Part shown: piece by piece, positions 59,189 to 64,000 of the stretch
Layout: each line of letters begins with the position of its first letter
How positions within the stretch are numbered: position 1 is the first letter of the stretch
Assembly: GCA_030490835.1 (NCBI GenBank)
Contig: CM059972.1
Span: forward strand, 57,579,563-57,643,562
From: Annona cherimola
Taxonomy: Eukaryota > Streptophyta > Magnoliopsida > Magnoliales > Annonaceae
Direction: 5' to 3'
Length of the DNA stretch: 64,000 bases
Program-made: the position numbers and the translations under genes
The notes under the pieces: model-generated
Told to the model about the DNA's origin: nothing
Database searches by the model: none
What the model saw: only the letters and a program-made list of their open reading frames with translations

Positions 59189-59485
59189 ATCTCCCCCTTT
59201 TTGATGATTGACAAAACTGATTTGAGTATATACCTTTCAATGTCTTTAAAACAAACTATTTTTGCATTTTGATTTTTAACATACATTTTCAATAAATCAC
59301 AAGTTAAAAATATGAGTTTAACAGATATATTTTACTTTCAATATATCACAAAAACATTCATACACATATTTAAGACGGAGACTCAAATCCCAATCTCTTC
59401 TCCCCCTTTTTGTCAATTTATCAAAAAATAGAGATGGAGCAGGTTAATCCTTTGAGAATGGCGGGGTTGCTCCCCCTGAACCTGT
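59189..59485 (-). other. Element F multiple polypurine tracts
   Basis: On the minus strand, AAAAAGGGGGAGAT adjoins the LTR. A second AAAAAGGGGGAGAA lies near 59398-59411 and AGGGGGAGC near 59470-59479. The arrangement is the same as in C. Confidence 0.85.
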
Positions 59486-59508
59486 GCTCCTCCTCAGCGT
59501 GTGCTTGT

Positions 59509-60060
59509 CTAAGTTAATTCTAGCATTCCCATATCATTTCTAATTTTATAAAATGGTCCTTTTGCTAGAGGTTTGGTAAAAATATCTGCAATTTGATCTT
59601 CTGTTCTTACATATTTTAAACATATATCATGATTTTCTACATGTTCTCTAATAAAGTGATGTCTAAGGTCTATATGCTTGGTCCTAGAATGCAATACTGG
59701 AATTTTAGTTAAACATATGACACTTGTATTATCACATCTAATAGGTATATCTTTAAAATTCATGTCATAGTCCCTAAGTTGTTATTTCATCCAAAGCAAT
59801 TGAGCACAACAACTCCCGGCGGCAACATATTCGGCTTCCGCCTTAGATAGAGCAACACTAGTTTGTTTTCTTGAAAACCATGAAACCAACATGTTCCCAA
59901 GAAATTGACATGTTCCACTAGTGCTTTTTCTATCTACTTTGTAACCGGCAAAATCCGCATCTGAGTACCCGATTAGATCAAAATTAGATCCCTTTGGATA
60001 CCAAAGTCCTATGTTGGTAGTATCTACTAAATATCTGAAAATTCTTTTTACAGCTACCAA
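59509..60060 (-). pseudogene. Element F RNase H, one stop
   Basis: It shows VAVKRIFRYLVDTTNIGLWY, IGYSDADFAGYKVDRKSTSG, SWFSRKQTSVALSKAEAEYV and LLWMK, then a stop at 59779 where Gln is seen in C (CAA to TAA), then MNFKDIPIRCDNTSVICLTK, IDLRHHFIREHVENHDICLK and DQIADIFTKPLAKGPF. The catalytic acidic residues appear intact. C has a frame disruption where F is clean, and F a stop where C is open, so the copies decayed independently. Confidence 0.9.
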
Positions 60061-60954
60061 GTGTAATTCTTTTGGACATGATTAAAATCTAGAGCATATA
60101 CACACACTAAACAATATATCAGGCCTAGAAGCAGTTAAATATAATAAAGAACCTATCATGCTTCTATATAATTTTAAATGGAATGGTTTGCCTTTCTCGT
60201 CTTTGTCAATTTTAATGGTTGAGCTCATAGGCGTGTTTGCCCCTTTGCTATTTTCCATGCCAAATTTCTTAAACATTTCTTTGATATACTTGGACTGGTT
60301 TATGAAGATCCATTTACTTAGTTGTTTAATTTGTAGTCCAAGGAAGAAATTCAACTCCCCCATCATACTCATCTCAAATTCTTTCTGCATAAGCTCAGAA
60401 AATTCTTGACAAAGAATCTCATTAGTAGCACAAAAAATAATGTCATCAACATAAATTTGAATAATTAAGATATCTATTTCTTTGTACTTGATAAACAAAG
60501 TGGTGTCTACCTTTCTCTTTTGGAAGTCATGATCAATCAAAAATTTGCTTAATCTCTCATACCAAGCTCTTGGGGCTTGTTTTAATCTATACAATGCTTT
60601 GGTTAATTTGTATACAAATTTAGATTGATCTTTCTCCTCAAATCTAAGTGGTTGTTCAACATACACCTCTTCATTTATGTAACCATTCAGAAATGCACTT
60701 TTAACATCCATTTGAAACAATTTAAAGTTCATGTGAGATGCAAAAGCTAGTAAGATACGAATGGCTTCTAATCTAGCAACCAGAGCATAGGATTCCTCAA
60801 AGTCTATTCCCTCTTCTTGTGAGTATCCCTTTGCCACAAGTCTAGCTTTGTTTCTCACCGCAAGTCCACTTTCATCTAATTTGTTCCTAAAGACTCATTT
60901 TGTGCCAATGACAATGCAATCTTTTGGTCTTAGAACAAGATGTCAAACTTGGTT
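60061..60954 (-). pseudogene. Element F reverse transcriptase, nearly open
   Basis: The 258-codon frame 60082-60858 holds [60 protein letters not shown], the catalytic [31 protein letters not shown] and [24 protein letters not shown] at 60082 (CAA in the C copy) ends it. The N-terminal part upstream has stops near 60900. This is the best-preserved RT of the three copia copies. Confidence 0.92.
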
Positions 60955-62381
60955 TCATTCAAATTGATTTAATTCCTTTTGCATTGCTATGATCCAGTTT
61001 TCATCATCAAGGGCTTCGTCTATAGTGGATGATTCAATTTTGGATACAAAGGCGTATTGTCCACAAATATGTTGTTTTGACCTTCTAGTCTTTACACCTT
61101 CATAGACATTCCCTATAACTTGTTCAATTGGATGAACATTTTTGAACTTTAAATCAGTTGGAGGTTTATAGGAATTATTACCTTCACTTACCCTTTCCTC
61201 CATGGATTCTTCTTACTTCTCCACATGCAATTTTTCAAGGTTACTTGTGATATCATCTGCATCACTTAAATCATCTTTTCTTTTGGAGCATGGGTTAAAT
61301 TCATCAAAAACAACATGTATTGACTCTTCTACAACTTGGTTCCTTTATTTGAAGACCCTATATGCTTTGCTATTTGATGAGTAACCAAGGAATATTGTCT
61401 CATCACTCTTAGCATCCAGTTTTCCCAAGTTGGTTTTACCATTGTTCAAAACATAACATGTGCAACCAAAAACATGAAAATATGAAATATTTGGTTTTCT
61501 ACCTTTCCATAGCTCATATGGGGTCTTTTTCAAGATTGCTCTAATGGTAGCTTGGTTCAACACATGACAAGCTATCTTACAGCTTCGCCCCAAAATTTCT
61601 TGGATAATTTGCTCTCATTTAGCATTGTTCTAGCCATCTCTTGTATGGTTCTATTTTTCCTTTCAACCACTCCACTTTGTTGTGGAGTTCTTGGTGCAGA
61701 AAATGTGTGGTGAATCCCTTTTTCATTACATAATTCTATGAATCGTTTATTTTCAAACTCACCACCATGATCACTTCTAATGGTCATAATAGTACTTTGT
61801 TTTTCATTTTGCACCAAATTTACAAAAGTTGCAAACATAGAGAAGACTTCATCTTTGCTAGCTAAGAGAATTACCCATGTGAATCTTGAAAAATCATCAA
61901 CTATTACAAACACATACTTCTTTCCACCGATGGTTAAAATGTCGGATGACCCATATAGATCCATGTGTAGCAATTCAAGTGGCCTAGTGGTGGAAATTTC
62001 CTTTTTGGTAGAGAAAGGCATTTTAGGTTGTTTTGACAATTGACATGCCTTGCAAATTTTATCTTTGTCATATTTCAATTTAGGCAATCCTTCTACCAAA
62101 CTCTTCTTCCATAGGGTCTTTATATTTGTCACGTTTATATGCCCAAGCCTCTTATGCCAAACCCATGGATCATTGTCAATGGCCATTAGACATTGACCAT
62201 CTAGTTCATCAAGTGAAACCAAATATACATTTTCATATCTTTTTTCGCTAAAAATGATATGTTCTCCATCAAATACATTACATATAGATGATTCAAACAC
62301 AACCTTGTATCCTTTGTCACATAATTGGCTAATACTCATTAAATTATGCTTGAGTCCTTCAACAAATAATACATCTTCCAT
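60955..62381 (-). pseudogene. Element F integrase and linker, broken
   Basis: The long frame 61572-62381 has [20 protein letters not shown], the zinc motif WHKRLGHINVTNIKTLWKK with CKACQLSKQ, Asp in LLHMDLYGSSD, Asp in IRSDHGGEFEN and Glu in SGVVERKNRTIQEMART. One register shift occurs near 61580 (GEAVR against CHVLNQA). The rest is PYELWKGRKPNISYFHVFGC and DETIFLGYSSNSKAYRVFK. The linker toward RT includes the acidic part and TRRSKQHICGQYAFVSKIES. Frame breaks lie near 61340 and 61204. Confidence 0.91.
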
Positions 62382-62537
62382 ACATGCATTTGAAATATTA
62401 TAGATGTTTCATTTACCTTTAATTTTACCTTTCTTGTTGTTCCCAAAGGCAACAGTTCCATCATTGCAAGGCTTGAGTTTATGAAATAAACTTCTTTCTC
62501 CAGTCATATGCCTTAAGCAACCACTATCCATGAATCA
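62382..62537 (-). pseudogene. Element F aspartic protease, broken
   Basis: MDSGCLRHMTGERSLF on the minus strand is the Sirevirus active-site region (Ser of SRHMTG changed to Leu). It continues KLKPCNDGTVAFGNNKKGKI, a stop near 62410 where C has [16 protein letters not shown], and so on. A TGA at 62535-62537 precedes it in frame, at the same place as in C. Confidence 0.85.
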
Positions 62538-64000
62538 AACGTTGCTTGCCTTTGCCTTGAAACATATCTGAAAAATGAACGAATAAATCTTATCTCTTTG
62601 GTACCCATTTTATAGGTCCATTTGGGTTAGTAAACTGATTTAATCTTTGTTGTTCTATTCTTGAAAGTCCAAATCTTGTGTTTCTTGGAACCCGAACTAG
62701 TTTTGCACCATGGTCATATAATTTCTTAAAGTTGCATCTATGAATTTGTGACCCCTCTTGTTGCAAAAATTACAAGCCATTGGTAATCTAGGAGTAGGCC
62801 TCCAAGTATGTAGTGGTTCAAAAGTTGGCCTTTTGGTCCAAACAACTCGTTTCCCTTTAGGTATGTAAATAGGTGCAGTTTTGGTTTGATTTTTTCCAAG
62901 TATTGGCACATTCGATTTGCCACTTTCTTTTTGCTCAAATGTGGAGTATCCAAGACCTCTTTTATTGTTTTGAGAGGTCATGTCAGAAATATTTTCACAT
63001 TTTTTTCTGGATTAGAGAATTTAGCTAATGATTCATTTAATGACTCATTCTCCTTTTTCAAATTTTCCACTTCTTTCAAAAGTAGTTCATTTTCTTCTTT
63101 CAGTTTTGTTATTTTTTCTGCTAGTTTTGCATTTACAATAATAATGGAATTGCATTGTTGTCTCTTTAATGATAACTTGTTTCCTAATTTTTTGATTTCC
63201 TCATATAATGAATCATATGCATGGTGTAATTCCTCTAATTCAGCACATTTGAGACATTCTTGAATAAAAGAATAAGTAGATTGAGAATGAAAAAAATTGG
63301 AAGTTACCTCTTCATTACTTGTGCACTTTGTTGATGTGGTTTGCTCTTCCAGAACTTCCGTTGTGTTTAAACACAATAAATTTTCTTCTTGCTCAATCCG
63401 CGCCATGCAGCATATTCTTGCACAATTTACCGCTTCAAAATCATCGGTTGAGGAGCTACTTGTTGATAAAGTTTCTTCATTCACGTACATTCCTCTTCCC
63501 TTCGGCCTTTGGAATTTTCTACTTTCATATCTTTCCTTCCTCTCTTGATGATCATTTGATTTTTCTTCTGGTGTAGGACATTGAGCTTGCATATGTCCCA
63601 TACCGCCGCATCTATATCACTTTGTAGCCTCCTTCTTCTTCTCTTTTCGTGATCTCTCTTTGAAGTCTTTGAAGTTCTTTTCATTTCTCACAAACTTTCG
63701 AAATTTTCCTGTGAGTAGAGCAATGTCTTCATCATTATTGTGAGATAATGAGGTGGATTCATCCCAGTTATGGGTGACTTTTAGTGCAATTGCTCTCTTT
63801 CCTTTGTGGTGATCTTCATTTCTTTTCTTGATTAGCTCATGTGACATTAGTGAGCTAATAAGGTCTTCTAGCTTCAATGTGTTCAAGTCTTTTGCTTCTT
63901 CTATTGCAGTAATTTTCGGAGTCCATGATTCGGGTAGCGCCCTTAGAATCTTCATGAATTGCTCCGATTCAGAAATTGCTTTTCCAAGACCTTTCAAAAC
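62538..64000 (-). pseudogene. Element F gag, 5' end beyond window
   Basis: The minus-strand pieces are LGKAISESEQFMKILRALPE and ISSLMSHELIKKRNEDHHKG (63617-63997), a zinc knuckle split by a stop, GHMQAQCPTPEEKS, the Ser/Thr stretch, CARICCMARIEQEENLLC, then a coiled coil (62978-63300: CAELEELHHAYDSLYEEIKK, LKEENELLLKEVENLKKE). A register shift follows, with MTSQNNKRGLGYSTFEQKE and a second knuckle, CNFCNKRGHKFIDA. The coiled coil and second knuckle match D and are absent from C. The part right before the protease gives KASNV then TGA. Confidence 0.9.

Larger units (their letters stand above)
57555..64000 (-). mobile_element. Element F: Ty1/copia Sirevirus, 5' LTR beyond window
   Basis: A 3' LTR, three polypurine tracts, RNase H, RT, integrase, protease and gag follow on the minus strand, closely similar to C. 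Gag continues past the window end, so the 5' LTR and right duplication cannot be checked. F keeps the gag coiled coil that C lost, but has its own stops in pol. Confidence 0.93.

Overview
This is a 64 kb block of plant nuclear DNA made almost entirely of nested LTR retrotransposons. The lineages point to an angiosperm: chromodomain Ty3/gypsy elements of Tekay/Del type, Sirevirus-type Ty1/copia elements, and a Tat/Athila-like remnant. I cannot name the species. I found no intact host gene, tRNA, rRNA or CRISPR array, and every polyprotein gene is broken.

Layout. Element A (gypsy, + strand, about 4 kb LTRs) runs from before the window start to 28840. Its 5' LTR is 1-3028, its primer-binding site 3034-3045, and its 3' LTR 19232-28840. 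Element B (gypsy, + strand, 4457-14488, target duplication GATAT) lies inside A, between A's acidic pre-gag ORF and A's gag. A's 3' LTR is split by an antisense solo LTR of its own family (20789-26395, duplication CTTGG). That solo LTR is itself split by a smaller antisense solo LTR (20818-22356, duplication CAATC).

Right of A, Sirevirus C (- strand, 29100-36970, duplication AAAAC) sits in the gag end of an older Sirevirus D (- strand, to 40122). Then come an unassigned stretch, a gypsy-like LTR (about 41040-41990), the 3' non-coding region and LTR of a Tat/Athila-like element (42240-45080), AT-rich DNA, a small 39-bp repeat with coding phase, and a decayed + strand Sirevirus G (47098-49770). 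G is followed by H, a minus-strand Tekay-type LTR (49771-52275), and E, a minus-strand relative of A (52276-57554) that lost nearly all of pol but carries leader and gag sequence twice. Sirevirus F (- strand, 57555 to beyond the window end) is inserted in E's LTR.

How the parts work. In life each element would be transcribed from its LTR, primed by initiator tRNA-Met (TGGTATCAGAGC-type site), reverse transcribed by RT/RNase H, and inserted by integrase. The gypsy integrases end in a chromodomain. The observations most worth following are the large inverted LTR repeat formed by the antisense self-insertion, the palindrome arrays in Sirevirus U3, the hairpin after pol shared by A and B, the acidic pre-gag ORFs of A and B, the leader-gag duplication in E, and the TGA before protease shared by C and F.
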